A stretch of 64,000 nt of DNA from Paenibacillus hemerocallicola. Lineage in GTDB: Bacteria; Bacillota; Bacilli; Paenibacillales; NBRC-103111. How positions within the stretch are numbered: position 1 is the first letter of the stretch; each line of letters opens with the position of its first letter. The notes below the pieces were generated by a model. That model was given only the letters and a program-made list of their open reading frames with translations. It had not been told where the DNA came from and made no database searches. Both the position numbers and the translations under genes were made by a program. Positions 53,032 through 62,406 of the stretch are shown here, in pieces. Location: positions 92,175 to 156,174 of the forward strand of contig NZ_VDCQ01000013.1 in NCBI RefSeq assembly GCF_006265175.1. The letters are read 5' to 3'.

Positions 53032-56000
53032 ATGAACGTATGGGCAGCGGAAAAGAGTATGTGGCATAAAACGACGGATGAGAACCAAAAGGAGTGGCTA
53101 GTGCTCGATTCTGTAGGGAAAGCAAGCGCGACCGGCGTTTATAACGACCCCTTTTCCCTGTCGGACATGGTTTTGGAGTTAAAGGTAAAGCCGGAAGCTA
53201 TCAAAAACTGGGCACGCTACGAAATCTATTTTGGCTACCAGGACAAAAATAATACTTATTATTTGAGTCTGCACAGCGGTACGGGCGCGTTAAACTTATA
53301 CAAAAAAATAAATGGGGGCTACACAGCCTTGAGGACGGCCGTTGTTCCAAAACCGGCAATTGGAACGACTGTAGACTACAGGATTGCCGCGAAGAACGGT
53401 TTCATCCAGGTATATGTTGATGAGGCGGAGGTCATTTCGGTCACTGACACGAAATATACAAGCGGAAAGGTTGGCGTCAGCGTCGCCGGATACTACGACA
53501 ACAGCAGTTGGACGCTTGCCGTCGCGGATATCCGGATTACCGACAGCAACGATAATGTGATAGCAGACCATTTGCTAAGCGGAGATTTGTCCAATTGGAC
53601 TTTCGATGTGCCCAAGTGGGATCCAAACAAGCTGAATGAAGCTTTTATCTATACGGATGGTTGGGAGGTGCCTGAAGATGCTGACGGCTGGGAAAGCAAT
53701 GCGGCTGCTCTCGGCGCTGGATATAAAGCGGAGGTCTTCGGTCAAAGATTGCATATTGAGTCTGCGGGCACGGGGCAAAATGTCTTCTATTTAAAGAAAT
53801 TCCTTTCAAGTCCCTATCAAAACACCAAGGTGCTGATCAGATACAAACTGGATATCCAGTCTACTATGGGTACCAGCGATGCGTTTCCCGCAATTATCGA
53901 CTCTAGTGCGGAGGAAAATCCGGTTTCACAGCTAAAGCTAAGTCCTTCGGGACAAGTAGAGCTGCTGGGAGACGGGACCACTACGCCCCTGCCGTTTTTT
54001 TTGGAGAGCGGCAAGGAATATTTCATCGGTATGGTCATTGATTTAATGGATGCCAAGCAGGATATTTATGTTGGAAACGACGACGGCACTTCAATTGTCG
54101 TATCCGGGCAGCCCTTGACCTATTCAGCGCAACAAATCGAAGGGATTGTTTTTCATTTTGACGGGCCCGGAAATGATACGGCAAGCAGTATGTTTCTGGA
54201 CGATTTGACGATTGAAGAGTACAGTACGGAAGCCATGGCAAGCTTTCAACAGCTTCTCACACAAAACGAGTTGAATAAAATCGATTATCTGGACGATCTG
54301 CAAGCCAATGTGCCGAACGGGATTATATTTTCCAACCATTCTTCAGCCGTATATGTGGATGGTACCCGGGTCCGGCTGGATTCTGATGATGATACGATAC
54401 TCCCTGTCAAACAGGGAAGCGAAGTGCTCGTTCCTGAACAGTTCGTGATCCAATACCTGGGGAACCCTTCGGTTCCGACCCTTCAAATCAACGGGATGGA
54501 ATATGTCTCTTTGCAGGCTGTAGCTGTTGCGCTGGACAAAAAGCTCTGGAGCAATGGGAATCTGATAGCGGTAAGCGATATAGAACCATTGTTCACTTCA
54601 GCGGATGCGCAGTTGGTTCAACGACTGGAGCGTACATTCGGGGTGTATATATCCCAGCAAGGAAGCGATGCCAATCCGGGGACGTACGATGCGCCGTTTC
54701 AAACGTTCGAAGCCGCGAGAAATTATTTGCGTGCACTCAAAAGCGACAAGGGACTCCCTGTGGGCGGCATTACGGTCTATGCAATGGGCGGCGATTACCG
54801 TTTCAATGGGACCTTTACGCTCCAGGCGTCTGATTCCGGCCGAGCGAGCGCGCCTATAACCTTCAGGGCCTATCCGGGGCAACAGGTGAACTTGTCAGGC
54901 GCCGAAAGCATCCCTTCTCAAACCTTTTCGGCTGTAACGGACCCGGCGACCAGAAACAGGCTGAAGGACGGCGTGGCCGATAAAATCCTGCAAGCTGATT
55001 TAAAGACGCTGGGCATTGTCGATTATGGGAAGATTCAACGAACCAACCCGAATACAAGCATGAATCCGGATAATCCGGCCCTGTACATCGATGGCGTGAA
55101 GCAGACGATTGCCAGATGGCCGAATGCAGGCTTTGCGTTGACAGGAGACGTGCAGGAGAGCGGGGCGTCGATCCGCGGGGCTACATGGCAATATAGTGCG
55201 AGCGATCCGAATGAGTGGACGCTTGCGGATCAACTTTGGGTAGAAGGATTTTGGTTTTGGGACTGGTACAGCGACTCCATGCAAGTCGACCGGATAGATA
55301 CGGAGTCCCGGACCATTACAGTGAAAGAGACGACTCCTTATGGGGTGGCTAGCGGCAAAAGGTACTATGTCTTTAACTTGCTCGAAGAGATCGACTTGCC
55401 GGGAGAATGGTTTCTTGATCGGAATACAGGACTCCTCTACGTGTATCCGACTGATGATCTCTCGAACAAGAAAATACAATTTTCAACATTGAACGTCCCC
55501 CTGATAAACATAGAAAATAGCGAGAATGTGACCCTAACAGGGATGACCTTTGAAGAAACGAACCAGACGGCATTGAGCGTAACCTCAGCCAATCAAGTGC
55601 GTATTACCGGAAATACATTCAGAAATATCGGCGGTGCGGCGATCCGAATGACGGGCGGGCTTGATAATCGCATTACCGACAACGATTTCTACAATCTCGG
55701 AAAAGGCGGCGTAATTGTATCCGGCGCAGGTTATCGTCCGACACTGGCTCCGGCTCATCACACGATCGCTAACAACTATTTCACAAGGTACAGTATAGTC
55801 AGCAGAACCAGCGCTCCTGCCGTTTCCGCTCGCGGCGTGGGGATTACGGTCAGCAATAATGCGATATCGGAGGCGCCTCATTTGGCGATTTCCATAGACG
55901 GCAACGACAACATCGTCGAGAATAATGAGATCTTTGCGGTTGTCAAAGAAACGAGAGATGCCGGGGCGATCTATAGCGGACGCAATTATACCAATCAAGG

Positions 56001-59000
56001 CAATATGATCCGAAATAATGTGATCCATGACGTCTATGGGGATGAGAAGCAGGGCGCGCACGCCATCTATATGGACGATGCCCTGAGCGGGACAACCATC
56101 AAGAGCAATGTCTTCTTCAACCTGAACCGCGCCGTGTTTATTCATGGCGGGAGAGACCATGTGGTCGACAGTAATCTGATTGCTAAATCCAAGGAATCGA
56201 TAGGTATTGTCAATTTAAGCGGAGGCGGAGGTTCCGCTTTGCTTGGTCCCAGCGGGACGTTAAGAACCACCTACATGGAAATGCCCGTCTCAAGCGATTT
56301 GTGGAAGGCAAGATTTCCTACGCTTGAAAACTTGTTTTCGGATGAGCCTCATTTGCCGAAATACAATACGATAACGAATAATTTGTTTTACCAAACGAAT
56401 GATTTCACTGTGCCCGCCACCGCGCTTCCGACCGGTGTATTTTCCGGCAATACGCAGATCACAGACGCGACTCTGTTCCAGGATGCGGAGCACAATGATT
56501 TCAGATTGACTCGTAATTCCGGGATCCCCGGGTTTGTGCCGCCGGATTTCGGGCAAATGGGGCTTAAGCTGAATTCGCTTCGAACAGCGATGCCGCCTAT
56601 ACAGGACTTCAAGCTGACCTATCCCGGAAATGAGTCGTCTGATATTCCCGGATACGGAACGGTGTTGGCATGGGAGCCTGCGATCGGAGCCAACCGATAC
56701 GTCGTGACGGTCGCGACGGATGAACAGCTTACCGATCTGGTATTTCAGGGCGAAGCGGATCATAACCGTATTGCTGTCAATACGCTGGAATACGGTGGAT
56801 ACGACTACTTCTGGAAGGTAGAGGCGATTAGCGATTCCCTATTGAATCCGGATGTCCGGATCAATCACGGTGGAGTATCCAGCTTTAGAACCGCAATGAC
56901 GGAAGAAGCTAACAAATACGAACTTCAAAATACGATTGATGAAGCGAAGTCTCTTGTTCTCGGCGCCAATATCGGGAGCAATTCGGGGCAATACCCGGCT
57001 GAGGCGATGGACGAGTTTGAGTATGAGATTTTGATCGCGGAAAACATTGCAAATGACACGGAAGTTTCACAGGAACAAGTAGACATTGCCCTTGCCGGTT
57101 TAAAACAGGGAATGAAGATGTTTCGATCCAGGCAGGTTCAAGGTATCGTAGATTTGGGGGAGCTGTTGAAGGAGGGCTCCAACTGGGTTGCGGCGGATCC
57201 TAACTATATTAGCGTTAGTCCGAGTCATGTGCTTACGTTTGCTCCGCCAAGCGGCAGTATTACAGCCGGTTATAAATCCAAAATATCCAATCATGCGATT
57301 TGGAGTTTCCGGGCGGGGTTTGACTTTTCGCAAAATGCGTGGCAGGGGTTTACGCTGCGCGCGAAAAGTACGTCTACTGTACCTTGGAGCACGACAAGCT
57401 ACCTGTTTGTTGTAAAAAGCAATCAGTTTGAGCTGCAAAGATTCGGTCCTTCAGGGTCGTTTTCGGAAGGCGTTATCACGATCCCCAACACGATCATCGA
57501 CTCGGGCACCGAGCATCGGGTGCAATTCGGGACGTTGGATACAGAGGACGGCGTTCGGATCCTGGTGAAGATAGACGGGAATACGATTTTTGATTATTTG
57601 GATCAGGTCGGTTCCATTCCGGAAGAGGGCCAATTTGGAATTGTCTCCGTTTACCCGGCAGTATTAACGATAAAACCAGATGGAAGAAGTGTGAATGCAG
57701 ATCTGTCGGCTTTGGAGATTAGCGATATCGAGCTTGATTTTGATCCCGATCAAATCAATTATGAAGCGACGGTCGGAAGCCAGGTGTATACGCTGACCGT
57801 GATCCCGACTCTCGACGATGGAACGGCCAGTATCGTGGTAAAACGAAATGGGGCGGAAATGAGCGGGAATGGCGGCTCTTACCCGATTTCACTAACCCCG
57901 ATGGCCGGCGAACCGGATCAAATCGAGATTGTGGTTACATCGGAAATCGGTTGGCAAAAAACATATACGGTGTATGTGAACAGAGATGATGAAGCTCCGA
58001 CAACAGAGGTTCTTCTGAGCCCTGCAGTTCCTGACGGCATGAACGGATGGTATGTGAATCCTGTGACCTTAAGCCTGAGTGCCGGCGACAACAAGCCAGG
58101 CGTGGTCCAGTCGGTGTATAGCCTGGATCATGGAGCAACTTGGCAGGTGTATACCCATCCGTTAACTTTTAGTCAAAGCGGGAGCTATGCGGTGGATTAT
58201 CGCTCGACAGATCACGCTGGCAATGTTGAAGCTGCGAATACGGTATCCTTTCGGATCGACAGGACCCCGCCAACTGCAACGGTTGCATACAGCTATCCAA
58301 ACGATGGAAGCGATTTTCCCGTCGTGGCGACTCTTGTTCCCGACGAAGCGGTGACGGTGACGAATAACGGCGGACTGAGCCAATATACGTTCCTTGCGAA
58401 TGGCAGCAAGTCATTCGAATTTGTGGATGATGCAGGCAATCCGGGCACAGCCACGGCTACCGTAAACACGATTGCACTAAAAAGCAACGGTGTCCCGGGC
58501 AAGCCCGTATTGTCAGAGGACAACGTTAACGGAACTGGGATTGCCGATGGCAATTATGCGGTGAAAATGGATATGTGGTGGGGAAATAACGGCAGTCTTT
58601 ACAAGCTTTACGAAAATGAGGTGCTTGTCGATACCCGAATTTTTGCCGATCATTCGCCGGATGCGCAATCCGCCGTCACTTCGATGGTTTACAAGCAGAA
58701 CGGAACTTACCGATATTATGCCGAACTTATTAATGCCTTCGGTACAACCGGAAGCGATGTACTGACCGTTGTCGTTGCGCAAGCAACTCCGGCCAAGCCT
58801 GTCCTGTCCCATAATAACTGGGATGGTCGCCGAAGCTTCGACGTCAGTATGAATATGTGGTGGGGAACGAACGGTACAACGTATAATCTATATGAGAACG
58901 GCGTGCGCATTGATAATCAAGTTTTTGCGGATGATTCGCCGAATGCCCAAACTGCGGTGACGATGCTCCGGGATCGAAAGCCAGGCACTTACCTGTATCG

Positions 59001-59064
59001 AGGCGAACTTGTTAATTATGCAGGCATCGCTTCCAGCGATGTGATGGCTGTACAGGTCCAATAA
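53032..59064 (+). CDS. Giant multidomain beta-helix carbohydrate-binding protein (2010 residues)
   Basis: Domains in order: two concanavalin/LamG-like sandwiches (~1-205, 205-405); a copper-amine-oxidase-type stalk domain (~435-520); a right-handed beta-helix (~537-1180) opening with YISQQGSDANPGTYDAPFQT, the DUF1565 pectate-lyase-like start; a fibronectin-like domain (~1190-1290); a FIVAR-like helical segment (~1291-1366); a further LamG-like domain (~1370-1550); a cadherin-like sandwich (~1553-1652); OmpL47/Ig-like domains (~1653-1820); and two chitinase-N-type repeats (GKPVLSEDN, DMWWGNNGSLYKLYENE; PAKPVLSHNNWDG, NMWWGTNGTTYNLYENG). It must act outside the cell, yet ATG 53032 has no close ribosome site and no signal peptide; AAEK after MNVW resembles a signal cleavage site, and FIFLLPF lies just upstream in another frame, so the N-terminus may be damaged. 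Confidence 0.85.
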   Translation: MNVWAAEKSMWHKTTDENQKEWLVLDSVGKASATGVYNDPFSLSDMVLELKVKPEAIKNWARYEIYFGYQDKNNTYYLSLHSGTGALNLYKKINGGYTALRTAVVPKPAIGTTVDYRIAAKNGFIQVYVDEAEVISVTDTKYTSGKVGVSVAGYYDNSSWTLAVADIRITDSNDNVIADHLLSGDLSNWTFDVPKWDPNKLNEAFIYTDGWEVPEDADGWESNAAALGAGYKAEVFGQRLHIESAGTGQNVFYLKKFLSSPYQNTKVLIRYKLDIQSTMGTSDAFPAIIDSSAEENPVSQLKLSPSGQVELLGDGTTTPLPFFLESGKEYFIGMVIDLMDAKQDIYVGNDDGTSIVVSGQPLTYSAQQIEGIVFHFDGPGNDTASSMFLDDLTIEEYSTEAMASFQQLLTQNELNKIDYLDDLQANVPNGIIFSNHSSAVYVDGTRVRLDSDDDTILPVKQGSEVLVPEQFVIQYLGNPSVPTLQINGMEYVSLQAVAVALDKKLWSNGNLIAVSDIEPLFTSADAQLVQRLERTFGVYISQQGSDANPGTYDAPFQTFEAARNYLRALKSDKGLPVGGITVYAMGGDYRFNGTFTLQASDSGRASAPITFRAYPGQQVNLSGAESIPSQTFSAVTDPATRNRLKDGVADKILQADLKTLGIVDYGKIQRTNPNTSMNPDNPALYIDGVKQTIARWPNAGFALTGDVQESGASIRGATWQYSASDPNEWTLADQLWVEGFWFWDWYSDSMQVDRIDTESRTITVKETTPYGVASGKRYYVFNLLEEIDLPGEWFLDRNTGLLYVYPTDDLSNKKIQFSTLNVPLINIENSENVTLTGMTFEETNQTALSVTSANQVRITGNTFRNIGGAAIRMTGGLDNRITDNDFYNLGKGGVIVSGAGYRPTLAPAHHTIANNYFTRYSIVSRTSAPAVSARGVGITVSNNAISEAPHLAISIDGNDNIVENNEIFAVVKETRDAGAIYSGRNYTNQGNMIRNNVIHDVYGDEKQGAHAIYMDDALSGTTIKSNVFFNLNRAVFIHGGRDHVVDSNLIAKSKESIGIVNLSGGGGSALLGPSGTLRTTYMEMPVSSDLWKARFPTLENLFSDEPHLPKYNTITNNLFYQTNDFTVPATALPTGVFSGNTQITDATLFQDAEHNDFRLTRNSGIPGFVPPDFGQMGLKLNSLRTAMPPIQDFKLTYPGNESSDIPGYGTVLAWEPAIGANRYVVTVATDEQLTDLVFQGEADHNRIAVNTLEYGGYDYFWKVEAISDSLLNPDVRINHGGVSSFRTAMTEEANKYELQNTIDEAKSLVLGANIGSNSGQYPAEAMDEFEYEILIAENIANDTEVSQEQVDIALAGLKQGMKMFRSRQVQGIVDLGELLKEGSNWVAADPNYISVSPSHVLTFAPPSGSITAGYKSKISNHAIWSFRAGFDFSQNAWQGFTLRAKSTSTVPWSTTSYLFVVKSNQFELQRFGPSGSFSEGVITIPNTIIDSGTEHRVQFGTLDTEDGVRILVKIDGNTIFDYLDQVGSIPEEGQFGIVSVYPAVLTIKPDGRSVNADLSALEISDIELDFDPDQINYEATVGSQVYTLTVIPTLDDGTASIVVKRNGAEMSGNGGSYPISLTPMAGEPDQIEIVVTSEIGWQKTYTVYVNRDDEAPTTEVLLSPAVPDGMNGWYVNPVTLSLSAGDNKPGVVQSVYSLDHGATWQVYTHPLTFSQSGSYAVDYRSTDHAGNVEAANTVSFRIDRTPPTATVAYSYPNDGSDFPVVATLVPDEAVTVTNNGGLSQYTFLANGSKSFEFVDDAGNPGTATATVNTIALKSNGVPGKPVLSEDNVNGTGIADGNYAVKMDMWWGNNGSLYKLYENEVLVDTRIFADHSPDAQSAVTSMVYKQNGTYRYYAELINAFGTTGSDVLTVVVAQATPAKPVLSHNNWDGRRSFDVSMNMWWGTNGTTYNLYENGVRIDNQVFADDSPNAQTAVTMLRDRKPGTYLYRGELVNYAGIASSDVMAVQVQ

Positions 59065-59187
59065 GCGGTGGCTTGGCTTACCGGACCGTCCATTTGTCTG
59101 TTTACCGGAAATGCAATGGGAGCATTTGATTGTTAACCTGAAATCGCATAAAATGAAGGTATCTGGACACGCAAGGAGTCGAAATGG

Positions 59188-60234
59188 ATGCCTACATTGC
59201 AGGATATCGCCAATATTGCCCAATGCTCCAAGGCAACGGTTTCGCTGGCCTTGTCCAATCATCCGCGCATAGCGGAAAGCACGAAAGCCAGGATTCGCAA
59301 AGTCGCGATAGAACTTGGGTATTTGCCGGCCGAACCGGATAATGACGTTGCAAGCAAGCCAGCCGCCAGCAGAAGGTCGATCGGCGTGCTTTATATCGGG
59401 GAGGACGCGCAGAAGAGCATCGGTCAGGGCTTTTTCCGCGAGACCTTATTGAGCATTATTCAGGAAGCTTCACGAAGCAACTGCAATGTCGTCATGATCG
59501 AGGTAAACGCTTCTAACGGGCAAATCACGGAGGACGAATTGTGCGAGAAGATATACAACTCCGGCGTTGAGGGCGCTGTTGTTATCTGCTTCCGCAAGGA
59601 ACTGCACGGGTTCAATACACTGATTGACCAGCAGTTTCCGCTAGTGTTTGTCGGGGATCACACAATTGCGGACCGCGACGTCAAGTTGCACACTGTCATG
59701 ACGAACAATCATGATGGCGGCAGGGAGGCGACGGAATACTTGCTTGGCTTGGGTCATTCCCGAATTGCGCTGGTCACCAGTCCGACAAGCACGGAGCGAA
59801 TAAACGGGTATTTTTCGGCAATGCGGACTGCTGGGCATAACGTCAGCGATAAGCATATGATGATCGTGTCGCCGCCCTATGAGAAGAATGACGGCCGATT
59901 GCGAATGCTGGGAGAGCAGGAGTTTACCGCGATCTTTGCTACTTCTTCCTTGGCCGGTCTGATGGTTTTGCAGCATTTGCGATTTCTTGGAAAACAGATT
60001 CCGGATGATATTTCCATGATCGTTTTTGACGATTCGGAGTCATTCCAGATAGAGAGCCCTCCCATTACCGTGATGAAGCAGGATTTGGAATCGCTCGGCA
60101 CGTACGCGGTCAAGATGCTGCTGGATGTAGTGGGTGAGGTGTTACCGCTGCCTGGACGAGTGGCGATATCGGGGCGGCTAATCGAGAGAGCCTCGTGCCG
60201 GTCGCTGCACGCGCCTCTCAAGGTAAATCGTTAA
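59188..60234 (+). CDS. LacI-family transcriptional regulator
   Basis: A 348-residue repressor: N-terminal helix-turn-helix and hinge (MPTLQDIANIAQCSKATVSL, ALSNHPRIAE, ~1-55) and a sugar-binding periplasmic-type domain (~65-335: IGVLYIGEDAQKSIGQGFF, GHSRIALVTSPTSTERINGY, DDISMIVFDDSESFQIESPP). ATG 59188 follows AAGGAG. It stands between the giant beta-helix gene and the FAD enzyme genes and probably controls both sides; GTTAACC sequences lie upstream of it (59131-59137) and at other promoters of the locus. Confidence 0.92.
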   Translation: MPTLQDIANIAQCSKATVSLALSNHPRIAESTKARIRKVAIELGYLPAEPDNDVASKPAASRRSIGVLYIGEDAQKSIGQGFFRETLLSIIQEASRSNCNVVMIEVNASNGQITEDELCEKIYNSGVEGAVVICFRKELHGFNTLIDQQFPLVFVGDHTIADRDVKLHTVMTNNHDGGREATEYLLGLGHSRIALVTSPTSTERINGYFSAMRTAGHNVSDKHMMIVSPPYEKNDGRLRMLGEQEFTAIFATSSLAGLMVLQHLRFLGKQIPDDISMIVFDDSESFQIESPPITVMKQDLESLGTYAVKMLLDVVGEVLPLPGRVAISGRLIERASCRSLHAPLKVNR

Positions 60235-60266
60235 ATACTGTTAACCCTCAGTCGTTGGAGAAATCT

Positions 60267-60308
60267 AAGGAAGGCCTGTTCTGTTTGAGAACAGGCCTTC
60301 CTTTTTTG
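60267..60308 (+). terminator. Strong rho-independent terminator after the LacI-type gene
   Basis: A perfect 16-bp stem, AAGGAAGGCCTGTTCT and its inverse (60267-60282, 60288-60303), loop GTTTG and TTTTT tail. Confidence 0.95.
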
Positions 60309-60371
60309 TGTTCAAGTGTGTCTTGCAAGGTTAACGAGTTCAATTAATTAGGTTGTTAATCGATTTTCTTA

Positions 60372-60400
60372 TTGAGTTTTCAACGACATTGAATTATAAT
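60372..60400 (+). promoter_or_regulatory. SigA-type promoter of the FAD oxidoreductase genes
   Basis: TTGAGT (60372-60377), 17-bp spacer, TATAAT (60395-60400). GTTAAC and GTTAAT sequences just upstream (60326-60360) and GTTAAA downstream (60414-60440) resemble the half-sites around the 49397 promoter. Confidence 0.7.
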
Positions 60401-60486
60401 TTTGATAAACAAAAGTTAAATATATCGTGAGTTTAGTTAAAATTAGTGAACGAAGGTTTGAAGATAGACAGGAGGTCATGCACAGC

Positions 60487-62406
60487 ATGAAGGAAGTAAA
60501 CGTTGAGGTACTTGTTGTCGGTGGAGGTACAGCAGGCGTATCGGCAGCTCTTGCTGCTGCCGAAGAGGGAGCAACGGTATGTCTCGCAGAAATCGGCAGC
60601 GGTGTCGGAGGCGTGGGCACCCATACCGGTGTTCATGTCTACTATTTGGGTACCCATACCGGCATGCAGAGGAAGCTGGATAAAGAGATCCAGGAGGTTG
60701 CCGGGAATTTGGGAGGTAAAGTAAAAGGCTTCCATCCTGAGGCGAAAAAAATTCGCCTGGAAGAACGGCTTGCGCAAAACGGTGTGACAATTCTGTACGA
60801 TCATCTCGCGGTACAAGTGATCTTGGAGGGCAAACGAGTGACCGGTGTGGTGTTTGAGTCGCCGTATGAGGTTCTCAGTGTCCGGGCGAAAGTCGTTCTC
60901 GACTGTACGGGCAACGGTGATATTTGCGCGCTGGCCGACGCCCCTTTTGAGAGCGGACGGGAATGGGATGGCGTGATGCATGCGTACTCGCTACCCCCTC
61001 GCTATCTAAAGGAAGAAGCGGAGATCGCCGATTTTCTGAACTTTGACGTGGGGTGGGTGGACTCATCGAGCGCCAGGGATGTTTCCCGCGCTTTGCTGGA
61101 AGCTCGCAAGCTGCTCTGGGATTTGCCGGAGCTGGGCGGCGATCGTTTGATTGCCGTCGGCTCGCAGCTTGGCGTGCGCGAAGGCAGGCGCATTGTCGGA
61201 CAGTATGTCCTGACGCTGGAGGACCTGGCATTGGACCGCCGATTTGCTGATGTCGTAATGAGATGTTACTCCCACTATGATAATCATGCAATGGACCTCG
61301 CCAATGAAAGTCGGTTTGCGCAAATATGGGAAGGCGTGATCGGCGCGTGGAAGGATCGCATCGGATGCGATGTGCCTTACCGCAGCTTTGTTCCAGTTGA
61401 AACGGACGGGCTGCTGATCGCTTGCCGGGCGTTGTCGATGGACCATGACACATCGACGGCCTTCCGCATGCAGCCGGATATGCACTGCGTCGGCGAAGTG
61501 GCCGGAACAGCGGCGGCTCTCTGCGTGCAAACCGGCTGTCTCCCGCGCGATCTCGAGGTGTCCGCCCTGCAGCGGCGACTGATCAACCGCGGCGTGCTGA
61601 AGGAGGGGGAGCTTGTCAGGCAGAGCGCCCCTTGGCTGACGCTGGACGACGATACGCGAGAGCAGCGTAACTGGACAGTGGAAACGGTGAGGCGGCCAGA
61701 GGTGCAGCGCCGACTGATCGAGGCACTGGGTACTGAGCAGGAAGGACCGGCCATATGGTGGTTATGGAAATCGGGAGAAAAAACGATTCCGCTGCTCAAG
61801 GAGACGTTGACCAAGTCGGAAGGCAAGCAGCAGAGAGGCGTTGCGATGGCGCTTGCTCTGCTGGGGGACCGCGCCGGAGCGGCCTGTCTGGTCCGGGCGG
61901 TAGAGGAAGAGGCTTTGGATGCTCCGCCCGGGTTTGAGCGCTTTATTCCCCCGCGGTGGATTGCCTGTCTCATTTTGCTTAAGGAGCTTCAGGAGGCGTC
62001 TTGCCTTGAGGTGATGCTTGATCGTTTGCAGCGGAGAAATCCGACGGCGCGCCTACCGGCATTTTCACAAATTTTGCACGTGCTGCACTATCTGATCGCG
62101 GTAAGCGAGCAGATCCCCCCGGATACACTGGCTAAGGTGAAGCAGGCAGTGTATCAGTTGCTTGCCGAGCCCGGTCTGGGGGAAGATTGGCAAGTCAACA
62201 TGGAGCTGGATAATTCGATCCGCTGGAATATCGAGATGACGGCTGCTTATTTGCTTGTGCTGCTCGGAGAGGACAACGGTTATGTCATACTGGACGGCTA
62301 CATGACGGACGGGCGCGCCTATGCGCGGAATATGGCCCATCGGTTGAAGGTGCGCCTGCTGCAGAAGGCCGTGCCCCAAGACGAGAGGATGGAGGTTCAA
62401 CATTGA
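60487..62406 (+). CDS. FAD-dependent oxidoreductase with a C-terminal helical-repeat extension
   Basis: A 639-residue protein. Residues ~5-420 form an FAD_oxidored-type flavoprotein: VEVLVVGGGTAGVSAALAAA (GxGxxG at 12-17), VVLDCTGNGDICALADAP, and GSQLGVREGRRIVGQYVLTL followed by DMHCVGEVAGTAAALCVQTG. Residues ~430-639 are Leu-rich helices (KSEGKQQRGVAMALALLGDR, ACLVRAVEEEALD) like HEAT repeats, absent from ordinary members. No signal peptide is present. ATG 60487 is 11 bp after AGGAGG; ATG 60478 is too close. It overlaps the next gene (TGATG). Probably oxidises a carbohydrate or its derivative; the true substrate is unknown. Confidence 0.87.
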   Translation: MKEVNVEVLVVGGGTAGVSAALAAAEEGATVCLAEIGSGVGGVGTHTGVHVYYLGTHTGMQRKLDKEIQEVAGNLGGKVKGFHPEAKKIRLEERLAQNGVTILYDHLAVQVILEGKRVTGVVFESPYEVLSVRAKVVLDCTGNGDICALADAPFESGREWDGVMHAYSLPPRYLKEEAEIADFLNFDVGWVDSSSARDVSRALLEARKLLWDLPELGGDRLIAVGSQLGVREGRRIVGQYVLTLEDLALDRRFADVVMRCYSHYDNHAMDLANESRFAQIWEGVIGAWKDRIGCDVPYRSFVPVETDGLLIACRALSMDHDTSTAFRMQPDMHCVGEVAGTAAALCVQTGCLPRDLEVSALQRRLINRGVLKEGELVRQSAPWLTLDDDTREQRNWTVETVRRPEVQRRLIEALGTEQEGPAIWWLWKSGEKTIPLLKETLTKSEGKQQRGVAMALALLGDRAGAACLVRAVEEEALDAPPGFERFIPPRWIACLILLKELQEASCLEVMLDRLQRRNPTARLPAFSQILHVLHYLIAVSEQIPPDTLAKVKQAVYQLLAEPGLGEDWQVNMELDNSIRWNIEMTAAYLLVLLGEDNGYVILDGYMTDGRAYARNMAHRLKVRLLQKAVPQDERMEVQH

